Of a stretch of DNA of 64,000 bases, positions 28,201 to 35,104 are shown piece after piece. Made by a program: the position numbers and the translations under genes. The first letter of the stretch is position 1. Every line of letters starts with the position of its first letter. The notes under the pieces were generated by a model. That model saw only the letters and a list, made by a program, of their open reading frames with translations. It was not told the DNA's origin and made no database searches. The DNA is from Tepidanaerobacteraceae bacterium (lineage in GTDB: Bacteria; Bacillota; Thermosediminibacteria; Thermosediminibacterales; Tepidanaerobacteraceae): contig JANLFP010000001.1 of assembly GCA_024655905.1 (NCBI GenBank), positions 268,326-332,325 of the forward strand. Reading direction: 5' to 3'.

Positions 28201-28384
28201 CCCCGTCGAGTTTTACGATTCCATCTTTATCAAAATCCCAACCGGTCAGATCGAGAACACCTTTCTTTGCAGAAGGGGCTTTTTTAGGCGGATTATACGC
28301 CGAAATTGACAGAATCATGCCCACCAGGGATAAAATAAGTATTGAAACCGCGGCAATACGCTTTTTATGTAAAAAAAACTTCAT
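25280..28384 (-). CDS. Hybrid sensor kinase: 7TMR-DISM sensor, HisKA/HATPase, REC and LytS-like second kinase
   Basis: This is a membrane sensor of about 1,034 residues. After an N-terminal anchor comes an extracellular galactose-binding-like domain (about 40-190), then seven membrane segments (7TMR-DISM, about 195-400). A HisKA site follows (TAHELRTPLNG) with a first ATPase domain (GMGLGLSISRQIARAHGG). A receiver domain comes next (VVDLMMPEMSGYE). The protein ends with a second kinase of the LytS type (QSQIKPHFLFNTLNSV, and later NGKGISG and GSGVGLVNINRRL). The ATG at 28384 is preferred because GAGGAG lies 8 bases upstream. It is translationally coupled to the response regulator. Carbohydrate sensing is suggested by the extracellular fold only. 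Confidence 0.9.
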   Translation of the reverse strand: MKFFLHKKRIAAVSILILSLVGMILSISAYNPPKKAPSAKKGVLDLTGWDFDKDGIVKLDGEWEFYWKRLLTYEDFHGKESSPEADGYLKVPGVWNGQIIAGNAIPGEGYATYRLKIKTNRGNVLNGLKILTFSTAYRLMVNDELVASGGIVGTSPDAALPEYNPGTVSFKSDSRDFEIIIQIANYTYSRGGFWHSLYMGTDEQIRAMKENADRREMFLFGVIVIMIVYHAAMYWLLKRNRPTLYMVLTLFVIGIRILFTGEYYIARIIPALDFQWIIFVEYMTIYWGPAMWILFIQSLYPDEFSQKVSRAFIFAAVLFTMFTVVAPIRAYTSYLAVPEGLALIVFLYAAYCVFLAVLRNREGAAVMLLSIILVLLTFANDVFYFRNTIDSLPGGMIGIATFVAVFIQAYVLAARFSKAFDELEKLSEKMILMDRHKDEFLINTAHELRTPLNGMITIAESVVGGAKGDINAQQKQDLGLVIESGKRLSKLINDILDFESMRSGELCLSKGYFNIESVIESLAREFEFVTAGKKITVRAEVSSGIPKIYADKYRVIQAIYNLMGNAVKFTPGGGLVTVKVCAEKNNLCIRVRDTGIGIPEDRLEDIFKPFSQVNAPRYGGMGLGLSISRQIARAHGGDIRVRSFLGEGSEFEFYIPIVDDNSKAAEESGQSVRINERKEQLFPRLDMKGERNDTVVIIDDNYANIAGVAGILKTEGYSVKGFVNPAEGLEELFANKNTVLAVVDLMMPEMSGYEICRKIRERYTLYEMPVIVLTARTQMDAVVRSFKEGANDILHKPFDAEELKARINTLCSMKAATEAAVARETAMLQSQIKPHFLFNTLNSVISLCYTDGQRAGEMLEKLSHYLKHSFEISDNSSLISIERELKHVKCFVEIQKERFGDRLKMEYDVDQEALPLKIIPFVIEPLVENAIRHGALKNKQGGSVRLSVKKAGEKVLVVVEDNGKGISGREIDRIEKYCEREKGLDEGSGVGLVNINRRLKRFYNEKLKFETGKEGTKVFFAVPAQADAEEGEDD

Positions 28385-28454
28385 GAGGCATTCTCCTCGC
28401 AAGTGTTTTAATGCCATAAATACGCGTTTCATGGAAAAACCTATTACACGCACA

Positions 28455-28982
28455 TTATTTTATCAAATATTTTGCTTCAAATCCAGAATTTATAAATTTT
28501 TCGATTGCATTAAGCAAACCCTGCCTACACCCTTTAAAATATGCTCCAACAGATGTACCAAGGCTATCAAATGAGGATTGATCCGAGCCGACACATATGG
28601 CCAAAAATCCTCTAACTCCCACAATATGAGGCTTTCCAAAACTCAAGGTTATGAGCGTCGCCGGGAGCGCAAGTGTAGGGCGCCCCGCAAGCTCCTCCCG
28701 GCAGGATACATACAGCTTTTCGCAAATCTCCAGCATGATGTTTTTGAGCCTGCCCACGGAAATGCAGTGCTGCCTGGCAATTTTGGCGCAAGGGACGCGC
28801 TGCGCCACAAGCAGGGCGAGGCGCATGGCAGAAAGCAGCCAGCGCCGGGCCTCGTCTTCGCATCCGAGACAATGGCAGGCGACGGCGCAGGTCACCCGCA
28901 GATAAATATCGGTTGTCGTGAATCCCTGCGGCTGTGCGGACAGGGTCAGGGCGGTCTGCGCCACGGCCAACATGGCGTCATA
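28455..28982 (-). pseudogene. Collapsed LuxR/MalT-like regulator remnant
   Basis: An open frame of about 172 codons begins just after an in-frame stop. Residues 1-55 resemble the TPR-like region of large LuxR regulators (DIYLRVTCAVACHCLG, EDEARRWLLSAMRLAL). The next segment (LVAQRVPCAKIARQHCISVG, then EICEKLYVSCREELAG) aligns with a LuxR helix-turn-helix. The two are joined without the usual spacer, so an internal deletion is likely. The last 60 residues look unrelated and may be shifted. The stretch is visibly more GC-rich than its neighbours, which suggests foreign origin. It is 70 bp downstream of the kinase start, on the same strand. Confidence 0.5.
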
Positions 28983-29155
28983 CTACTGATCGACCCGGCC
29001 GGCGGGAGCTGGATGCAAAGCGCCGCAAAGACCCGAACCGGCAGACTTTTTCAAGTTAACGGCAAAAGCAGGCAACAAAGTCTGCTGCCTGCCTGCCCTA
29101 AAACTCACGGTTCATTTTGTGTCACTATGGACACGCGCCAAAATCCCCACCCTTT

Positions 29156-29461
29156 TCAAGACTTGCTAATTGACTCTATGCATTCCTTTAATGCAATTTT
29201 CCAGTCTCTTAGTTTTATACCAAAAGTATTGTAAAATGCTATTCCATTAAATAAGGTGAATTTTGGACGTGTAGCATATTTCATTTCTGAATTGCAGCAT
29301 GCATCAAAATTATTCATCATTCCCTCTTGATACATTTTGCAGCATATCTCGGGAAAAGCATTTGCAAGGCCGGGTATAAAAGCCTCTGCCCCCAGCGCCT
29401 TCGCCGAAAGCCACATCGCCGGTTCCCAGCACCACATCAAAATTACACTCAAAGAAGATCC
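29156..29461 (-). pseudogene. C-terminal fragment of a DapA/NanA-family lyase
   Basis: About 98 codons encode the C-terminal third of a dihydrodipicolinate-synthase-family aldolase. The segment LGAEAFIPGLANAFPEIC matches the family's strand and helix after the barrel. No start codon or N-terminal two thirds (catalytic Lys and Tyr) is present. The frame opens right at the stop codon of the esterase gene, so the fragment is cut at that junction. Between it and the LuxR remnant (about 28983-29155) I see only a possible hairpin (29068-29074 with 29086-29092). Confidence 0.6.
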
Positions 29462-31372
29462 TTATTTTTTAGTGATGCGATCTATCCAGTCAAATAGTTC
29501 ATCGAGGTCGTAATCTCCACCGTGGCCTTGACCCCAGGGCAGCATGAAGTCAACGTCGAATCCCTCGTTCTCCAGCTTTGTGGCTAAGATGACGGGGATT
29601 GCAAGCGAAGTATCCCTATCCACGGCTCCATGGCGGATCCGCCAGTACTTAGCGGTGGTGGTCCCCTCTGTACCGATATAGTTCATTGGGTTCATCATCT
29701 TGATAATTTTTGCATCGGCAATCGAGCCGTCTTTTGTGCTATTCTCCTGGCTGAATTTTGTAAAGTGCTGGTTGTCAACGGCAGCGGTGCCGAACAGGCT
29801 GTTTTCAAAACTGCTTAAGTCCAAAGCGTCAAAGGCTGGGGCTGGCTTCATTCTTGTGGCATATACGGCATATTTTTCAAAGTCTATGTCTGTGACTGTT
29901 CCATTGTTTATGGTTATCCAGTCAAGTCCCGAAAGATCCGTTCCATTGTCCAGCGCTTTTTGCGCCGATGCGATTACGAAAGACTTGACGTAGTCTTTAA
30001 AAGTACCGTCGCCGTTTAAATCCAGTGTCAAAGCAGTCCCATCAGCCTTCTTAAGTCCCAGACTATTCAAATACGCTGGAAACATAGCTTTCAGCTGGTT
30101 AGACACCTTGATCTGATCTTCCGTCAATGTGCCTTTTGTACCCCTGAAGTCGTAATCGTTTATGCCGTTAAAAAGCCACTCATAAGCCGTGTCCGCATTA
30201 TCCAGATTCGTGATGGGGCAGTAACATGAAGCGGCAAAGATGTCGTCCGGCTCGTTTGCCGCACCGATTTCTTCCAGATAAGGCGCATAATCCGCATTGT
30301 TGCCTGTTGCTCCGAGCAGCGCCGATAGCGCGCCGCCCGCGCTTGTGCCATTGGAGACGATCCTTTCGGCGCTGCCGGGCATGATCTCGTCGTTATAACG
30401 CAAGTAGCGGACAGCTGCCTTAAGGTCCACGATGCATGCAGGCGCCTTGCCGGTAAATGTGCCATTTTCTCCCTGCAGAGTGCGCCCGCGCGCTCCGGGC
30501 GCCGCCACTACATAGCCTTTTGACAGGGCCATGAGTATTGCATTTGGATTGCCGGCATTGTCTACGCCTGGGCTCCCGGGTTTTGCAGGCATGTAGCCGC
30601 CCACCATGTTCGGGAAAAAGATTGGGGCCGTTTCTGCATTATAGTTGCCGATGGACTTGCCCCCAAAGTACTCCTCGGGGATGTAAATGTTCATCACCTC
30701 ATAATCGGCATCCACGGGATTAGACACATAAACGATATTTTCATAGGCACGGTAGGCAATGGTTTTTCCTTCAAAATCCGAAGTCTTCACAGCGTAATTC
30801 GAATCATTGAACACAAGGCTTATCTTTCCGCTGGTAATGACCGCGGCGTTTTTGCTGCTGTCATAGGCCACGGCAAATCCAAAAGCAGTGCCAAGGTCGC
30901 GCAGCTTAAAAAAGTTATTGCCTCCGATTATGTATTTGCTTGCATTTACATTGAGCCCGTTCACCTTGAATACCCAATTGCTTGAAGCACAAGCGGCAGA
31001 TTTATCAGCACCTATGGATAGTTCCCCACCCACAGGCTGATATGCTTCACCTGTTTTGGCGATGATAGTATTTGCACCAGCGTCATAGTCAACGGAAAAT
31101 TGGGATTTTGTCCCGCTCAGCAGCCGTGCAATGTCACGAAGCTTGAAGTAGTTGTACCCATTGATGTTATAGGCTTCAACCCTAACTTCTCTGCCGTCTA
31201 CAAAGACTTTCTGCGGGCTGGCTATTGCCTTGTCTGCGCCTTGAGTCGCGGAAATCGCGGCAAGCGGGCTGGCCATCACCCCGGCAGCATCCGCAGCCGC
31301 ATATGCCATAGTAAACGGCATAATCATAAATGACAAGGCAATGATTACAGCAAGCAATTTCTTAACATTCAT
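29462..31372 (-). CDS. Exported alpha/beta-hydrolase (tannase/feruloyl-esterase-like) with copper-amine-oxidase-N stalk domains
   Basis: The 636-residue product has a signal peptide ending near AYAAADA. Two copies of the 'copper amine oxidase N-terminal' stalk domain follow (VFVDGREVRV... YNYFKLRDIARLL, and a second with NNFFKLRDLGTAFGF), covering about 50-190. An esterase domain then shows the nucleophile elbow NGTSAGGALS at about 345, and a likely acid/His end in PWGQGHGGDYDLDE. The closest fold I recall is the bacterial subtype-B tannase and related feruloyl esterases, which cut ester-linked aromatic or acyl acids outside the cell. A sigma-54 promoter match lies 92 bp upstream. The substrate is not known. 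Confidence 0.82.
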   Translation of the reverse strand: MNVKKLLAVIIALSFMIMPFTMAYAAADAAGVMASPLAAISATQGADKAIASPQKVFVDGREVRVEAYNINGYNYFKLRDIARLLSGTKSQFSVDYDAGANTIIAKTGEAYQPVGGELSIGADKSAACASSNWVFKVNGLNVNASKYIIGGNNFFKLRDLGTAFGFAVAYDSSKNAAVITSGKISLVFNDSNYAVKTSDFEGKTIAYRAYENIVYVSNPVDADYEVMNIYIPEEYFGGKSIGNYNAETAPIFFPNMVGGYMPAKPGSPGVDNAGNPNAILMALSKGYVVAAPGARGRTLQGENGTFTGKAPACIVDLKAAVRYLRYNDEIMPGSAERIVSNGTSAGGALSALLGATGNNADYAPYLEEIGAANEPDDIFAASCYCPITNLDNADTAYEWLFNGINDYDFRGTKGTLTEDQIKVSNQLKAMFPAYLNSLGLKKADGTALTLDLNGDGTFKDYVKSFVIASAQKALDNGTDLSGLDWITINNGTVTDIDFEKYAVYATRMKPAPAFDALDLSSFENSLFGTAAVDNQHFTKFSQENSTKDGSIADAKIIKMMNPMNYIGTEGTTTAKYWRIRHGAVDRDTSLAIPVILATKLENEGFDVDFMLPWGQGHGGDYDLDELFDWIDRITKK

Positions 31373-31463
31373 TTTTTTCCCTCCGTTTCATCCTTTTTTT
31401 GCCGGGTCTTGCCGGCGTAAAATCTAGGATAACAATACTTTTAATATTCTCATTTTTATATAT

Positions 31464-31479
31464 AGCAAGAAATATGCCA
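31464..31479 (-). promoter_or_regulatory. Sigma-54 promoter (P1) for the esterase gene
   Basis: On the minus strand the sequence is TGGCATATTTCTTGCT. The -24 GG is at 31478-31477 and the -12 GC at 31466-31465, exactly 12 bases apart as the sigma-54 consensus (TGGCAC-N5-TTGCW) requires. It lies 92-107 bp upstream of the esterase start codon. Confidence 0.75.
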
Positions 31480-31553
31480 TTTAGCATAATTCAAGTATTT
31501 TGCGGATTTTCGCATTTTATTATTGCAATTAAAAAATTCAATTTGCAGCTTTT

Positions 31554-31568
31554 ATTTCATTTTGAAAT
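31554..31568. promoter_or_regulatory. Putative activator site (UAS) upstream of P1
   Basis: ATTTCATTTTGAAAT has perfect 6-base arms (ATTTCA / TGAAAT) around TTT. It lies about 75 bp upstream of the -24 element of P1. The same palindrome, with small changes, lies upstream of the two other sigma-54 promoter matches in this window. Confidence 0.6.
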
Positions 31569-31605
31569 CTTGCATTTTTTCGGCTGACCGGCATTTATGC
31601 TACAT

Positions 31606-31632
31606 AAAAAAACGAAGATCAAATAATCTTCG
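31606..31632 (-). terminator. Terminator of the soluble chemoreceptor gene
   Basis: On the minus strand CGAAGAT (31632-31626) pairs with ATCTTCG (31619-31613) and runs into seven T residues (31612-31606). The stop codon of the chemoreceptor is inside the hairpin. Confidence 0.8.
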
Positions 31633-32461
31633 ATATGCTTTCAAGGTCAATAATTAAAGAATTCAATTCCTGAATTGCTCCAGATATATCATTTGAGGTC
31701 AATGCTTGATTTTTTGAAAGCTCATAAGTTTTTTGGATTTCAGCACTTATTCTTGACATTTTCTGCTTTATTCCTTCTGTAATCGCCTCTATTTTTTTTA
31801 CCGAATCAGCGCTGCTTTTTGCCATTTTGCGTATTTCTTCCGCTAATATATTAAAACCTTGCCCATTTTTGCCTGCTCGAGTGGCTTCAATTGCAGCATT
31901 TATCCCCAGAATGTTTGATTTTGATGCAATATTTTTAATAAAATATAGAATCTCTTCAGTCTCATGCATTTTTTCTTCCATCTCTTTTTTCATTGCATCC
32001 ACAATTTCCATGCATGTCGATAATTCTTGAGCAGAAGCAGCCAATTCTTCTGCGGAAGCAACAACTTCTTCACTTGTAGCAGATAAAGTATTTATAGCCT
32101 GTTCTAATCTTTCCTGATTCTTTAAGCTCATTCCTAGAGCTATACACCCAATTGTTTTTCCTTTTTCATCTTTAATGGGAACAGATATTGATTTAAAAGG
32201 AACTCCATACACTTCTTTAGGCAATACATATTTTTGAATTTCTCCCGTTGTTATAACCCTTCTGATGCCGCTGTTTTCTGGTATTTTTTTCCCTTTTTGC
32301 TGATCAAGATTGAATTCTCCTGTAGAGAAATTTGCTAAAAAGCATTCCGTATCGGTTATTGAAATATTGCAATCCAAAGGTATAAGCTGTATAAAAATTG
32401 GCATGACCTCTATTAAAGTTTCCAAAATTGACTTTTTTTCCATTTCACCCCGGCCTTGCAT
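31619..32461 (-). CDS. Soluble methyl-accepting chemotaxis-type protein (YfmS-like)
   Basis: The 280-residue product has no membrane segment. An N-terminal sensor region (about 1-120; LIPLDCNISITD, FKSISVPIKDEKGKTIGCI) precedes a shortened chemoreceptor signalling domain. This contains the hairpin tip ASKSNILGINAAIEATRAG and the GFNILAEEIRKMAKSS segment. The size and layout resemble Bacillus YfmS. Homologous sensor regions in clostridial proteins look PAS-like, so an intracellular metabolite may be sensed. The ATG at 32461 is preferred because AGGAGG lies 6 bases upstream; the ATG at 32443 has a poor site. It sits between the esterase and the catabolic operon. Confidence 0.85.
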   Translation of the reverse strand: MQGRGEMEKKSILETLIEVMPIFIQLIPLDCNISITDTECFLANFSTGEFNLDQQKGKKIPENSGIRRVITTGEIQKYVLPKEVYGVPFKSISVPIKDEKGKTIGCIALGMSLKNQERLEQAINTLSATSEEVVASAEELAASAQELSTCMEIVDAMKKEMEEKMHETEEILYFIKNIASKSNILGINAAIEATRAGKNGQGFNILAEEIRKMAKSSADSVKKIEAITEGIKQKMSRISAEIQKTYELSKNQALTSNDISGAIQELNSLIIDLESISKII

Positions 32462-32674
32462 TTTTATCCTCCTCTCGCATTAAATAGGAAACCCCGGGGT
32501 TTTGCTTGGAAGCTCCTAGCACAATAGTCTTAATCATTTTCATTTTTTTGCGTTCATGAAGGGATTTTTAAGCTGGTTCAACAAAGCTTTTTATAATGAA
32601 AAGCATGCCGATGCGGGCTCTATCCCAATGCATTTTATGCTTGTTCGAGGCAGTTTGTGATACAGCCCGCAAGG

Positions 32675-32700
32675 CGTCAGTACAATTCGTCAGTACAATT
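32675..32700. repeat. Tandem 13-bp duplication in the cupin-chemoreceptor gap
   Basis: CGTCAGTACAATT occurs twice in direct tandem. The surrounding gap (32462-32748) also holds an inverted repeat TGCGGGCT (32612-32619) / AGCCCGCA (32664-32671), which could be a weak terminator for the operon ending with the cupin gene. Nothing else was seen in the gap. Confidence 0.5.
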
Positions 32701-32748
32701 CAAGAATATCTAGCTTTGTATGAATATTTTATCCTGATGTCAAATCTA

Positions 32749-33105
32749 TCAGCTCAAGTGTTCCGGCAGTGGAGGCCCGTAAGCCCAGACTATTTTAAAG
32801 GGTTCATCGCCTGTATTCACTATCTCATGTTTTACGCCCACCGGCGAAAATATGGCTGTACCGGGGGTGAGTTCATATTCCTCGCCGTCTGCAATCAGCT
32901 TGCCCTTGCCGGAAATGACATACATGGCTTCTTCCTGATTTTCATGGCTGTGAAGCGGAATCCTGCTGCCAACTTCAGTTATATTTACTCCCATGGATAT
33001 TTTCGTGGCACCAACGGTTTTGTTGCATATAAGCACCTTGGAAACCCTGGGCGGTATCCTTTTTGTACCTTCAATTTCGCTTTCTTTTACAATCAGTTTT
33101 GCCAT
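32749..33105 (-). CDS. Small cupin-domain protein
   Basis: The 118-residue protein is a single cupin barrel. The metal-binding motif 1 is visible (RIPLHSHENQEEAMYVISG, with His, His and Glu ligands), and motif 2 is FSPVGVKHEIVN. Such small cupins serve as isomerases, decarboxylases or ligand sensors, so no reaction can be assigned. AAAGGAGC precedes the ATG. It is the last gene of the AOR/Tct operon, about 40 bp after the MoaD-like gene. Confidence 0.85.
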   Translation of the reverse strand: MAKLIVKESEIEGTKRIPPRVSKVLICNKTVGATKISMGVNITEVGSRIPLHSHENQEEAMYVISGKGKLIADGEEYELTPGTAIFSPVGVKHEIVNTGDEPFKIVWAYGPPLPEHLS

Positions 33106-33145
33106 TTAATTTTGCTCCTTTCATTTTTTAATATTTATTCCAATA

Positions 33146-33367
33146 TTATCCCCCGTCCATGTAGGGGAACAATTCCACTGCGTCATTATCTTTTATGATG
33201 CAATCCTTCTGCCGCCATCTTCCGTTAACGATTACCATGCCCACATCATCTTCGGGCACTCCTATGGCATTTAAGATTTCCTTAAGACAAGTTTCTTTAC
33301 TCAAATCAAGCTCGATCTCTTTTTTTTTAAAATTTTTTATCAGGTGATGCGCCCTTATTCTAACCAT
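33146..33367 (-). CDS. MoaD/ThiS-like sulfur-carrier protein
   Basis: This is a protein of about 73 residues with a beta-grasp pattern and the C-terminal Gly-Gly (FPYMDGG) needed for thiocarboxylate formation. MoaD-like proteins supply sulfur for the pterin dithiolene of molybdenum and tungsten cofactors. It lies 16 bp after the AOR gene, which needs such a cofactor, so a dedicated carrier is likely. The ATG at 33367 is preferred over GTG 33376 because GGTGAG lies just upstream of it. Thiamine synthesis (ThiS) is less likely given the neighbours. Confidence 0.8.
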   Translation of the reverse strand: MVRIRAHHLIKNFKKKEIELDLSKETCLKEILNAIGVPEDDVGMVIVNGRWRQKDCIIKDNDAVELFPYMDGG

Positions 33368-33383
33368 CGCTCTCACCGTCTTT

Positions 33384-35087
33384 TTATAAAATAGCTTTGC
33401 TCATTTCTTCAGGCGTCAAATCAAAAACGGAATTTGTCGGGGGCAGCGGTTCCACATAACAGAATTCGGGAAGCTTATCCTGAGCGGGGCTTATGCCTGC
33501 CTTCAAATTAAATTCTCTTTCGATTTTCAAAGTATTGATTCCTATATCCCATACGTCATTTGCGCTTATGTTTACACCAAGCAGAAAGTTTATCATTGAT
33601 GACATCGTCGAGGGATCCTTGAACAATGGCCCGCGCGCAAAAATGCAAAAGCCCAGGCTGTCAAGGGTCGTCATCTTCTTCTGCAAGTTGTTTGACAGTT
33701 CTCCCTGTTTATCACGTCCCAAAGGATCAACTTCGTTTCTTGAGCCGAATGCATTTCCTGCCGTATGGTCCGCACCCATGGGCGATGTTGCATAAAGCAC
33801 ACCATTGCCCTTCAATGCCCTCGGGTCATACCCCGGAAAGCCCTGCCCTTTTGCCGCCGGAACTCTGCTGATTCCGAGCACTTTCCCGGTAATTTCGGCG
33901 CCATTGCCAAGAACTTTTCCGAGCACCGTGTCTTGCCTGATTTCCTCAAGCAGCTTCATGCATCCTTTCTCATCGCCGAATTCAGCCAGTCCCGCTTCAA
34001 TAGCCACGCCGAGAGTTGCTCCCATTTCGATTGTATCGAGTCCTATATCGTCGCACATTCTATTCAATTTTGCAACCGAGTCCAGATTGTCAAATCCCAG
34101 ATTGGACCCCAAAAGGGCTATTGTCTCGTATTGAAGGGTGGATACAATCTTTTGGCCGTTTTCATCCGGATATATATTGCTGCACTGGATTACGCATCCC
34201 GCCATGCACGGAATTCCCGTCTTTCCGCAGCCTCCTCTTTTCGTAATGGTTTCATGCATCACATCGCCGCTCAAGTTTTCTGCATATTCAAATGACCCGT
34301 AACGGAAATTCTTGGTCGGAAGAGCTCCCATTGCATTTACAGCCAGCACAATCCCCGCAGTCCCATTTTTCTTATATGCAACACCGGTCTTGGGATCCGA
34401 CAACAATTCTTTGTTGATTCTTCTCGCAACTTCCATAAATTCATTTTTTGAATGATAATCTATTTGCCTGTTGCGGTTATCATGCACTACAACCGCTTTT
34501 ATGCCTTTGCTGCCCATTACGGCTCCTACGCCGCCCCGGGCGGCGAATTTTAGTTCTCCGGTCGGGTCTGTAGCAGCAATAGACGCGGCCCTCATGCCCC
34601 TTTCGCCGGCAGGTCCTATGCACAATATTGCTATATCTTTGCCGTAGATTTCATATAATCTGGCAACCGTATCGTATGTGCCGAGATGCCTGAGTTCATT
34701 ATGCGCGGCAAGCTTGATATTTTCGCCGTCGATTTCCAGCACATGACAATTATCATCATTCGGCAGCCCTTCGATTATAATCGCCTTAACATCATTCCTA
34801 GCCAGCGCCGTGCCGATTACCCCGCCGCAGTTGGCTTCCTTTATTCCGCCTGTCAGAGGGCTTTTGCATCCCACAGAAAGCCTTCCCGCGCTTGAAACGG
34901 CAGTACCTGCCAGAAGGCCGGGAGCCAGGACCAATTTGTTGAACTTGCCCAAAGGATCGCATGTCGGTTCAACCTCATCAAAAATTATTCTGGAAGTCAG
35001 AGCCCTGCCGCCCAGGATTTTATATTCTTCGTTGCTTGATATGCCGATTTGCTTGTTGCTCATATTCAATCGCACAATCTTATTCAA
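33384..35087 (-). CDS. Aldehyde:ferredoxin oxidoreductase family tungsten/molybdenum enzyme
   Basis: The 567-residue product belongs to the AOR family, which interconverts aldehydes and carboxylic acids using a tungsto- or molybdo-bispterin and one [4Fe-4S] cluster. The N-terminal domain reads LGGRALTSRIIFDE, then LAPGLLAGT and GRLSVGCKSPLTGG. The cluster cysteines are in CGKTGIPCMAGC, about residues 277-288, with a fourth Cys in DSLGFCIF near 465. DPRALKGNG is a pterin contact. At 567 residues it is shorter than the 600-700 of many AORs. It is flanked by a transporter and a MoaD-like gene. A ferredoxin three genes upstream is its likely redox partner. The substrate is unknown. Confidence 0.9.
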   Translation of the reverse strand: MNKIVRLNMSNKQIGISSNEEYKILGGRALTSRIIFDEVEPTCDPLGKFNKLVLAPGLLAGTAVSSAGRLSVGCKSPLTGGIKEANCGGVIGTALARNDVKAIIIEGLPNDDNCHVLEIDGENIKLAAHNELRHLGTYDTVARLYEIYGKDIAILCIGPAGERGMRAASIAATDPTGELKFAARGGVGAVMGSKGIKAVVVHDNRNRQIDYHSKNEFMEVARRINKELLSDPKTGVAYKKNGTAGIVLAVNAMGALPTKNFRYGSFEYAENLSGDVMHETITKRGGCGKTGIPCMAGCVIQCSNIYPDENGQKIVSTLQYETIALLGSNLGFDNLDSVAKLNRMCDDIGLDTIEMGATLGVAIEAGLAEFGDEKGCMKLLEEIRQDTVLGKVLGNGAEITGKVLGISRVPAAKGQGFPGYDPRALKGNGVLYATSPMGADHTAGNAFGSRNEVDPLGRDKQGELSNNLQKKMTTLDSLGFCIFARGPLFKDPSTMSSMINFLLGVNISANDVWDIGINTLKIEREFNLKAGISPAQDKLPEFCYVEPLPPTNSVFDLTPEEMSKAIL

Positions 35088-35104
35088 TCCTATCCCCTCC
35101 TGAT

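Noticed and set aside
28578..29234. Plus-strand frame of 218 codons
   Set aside because: It is antisense to the LuxR and DapA remnants and has no domain I recognise. The minus-strand fragments match known families.
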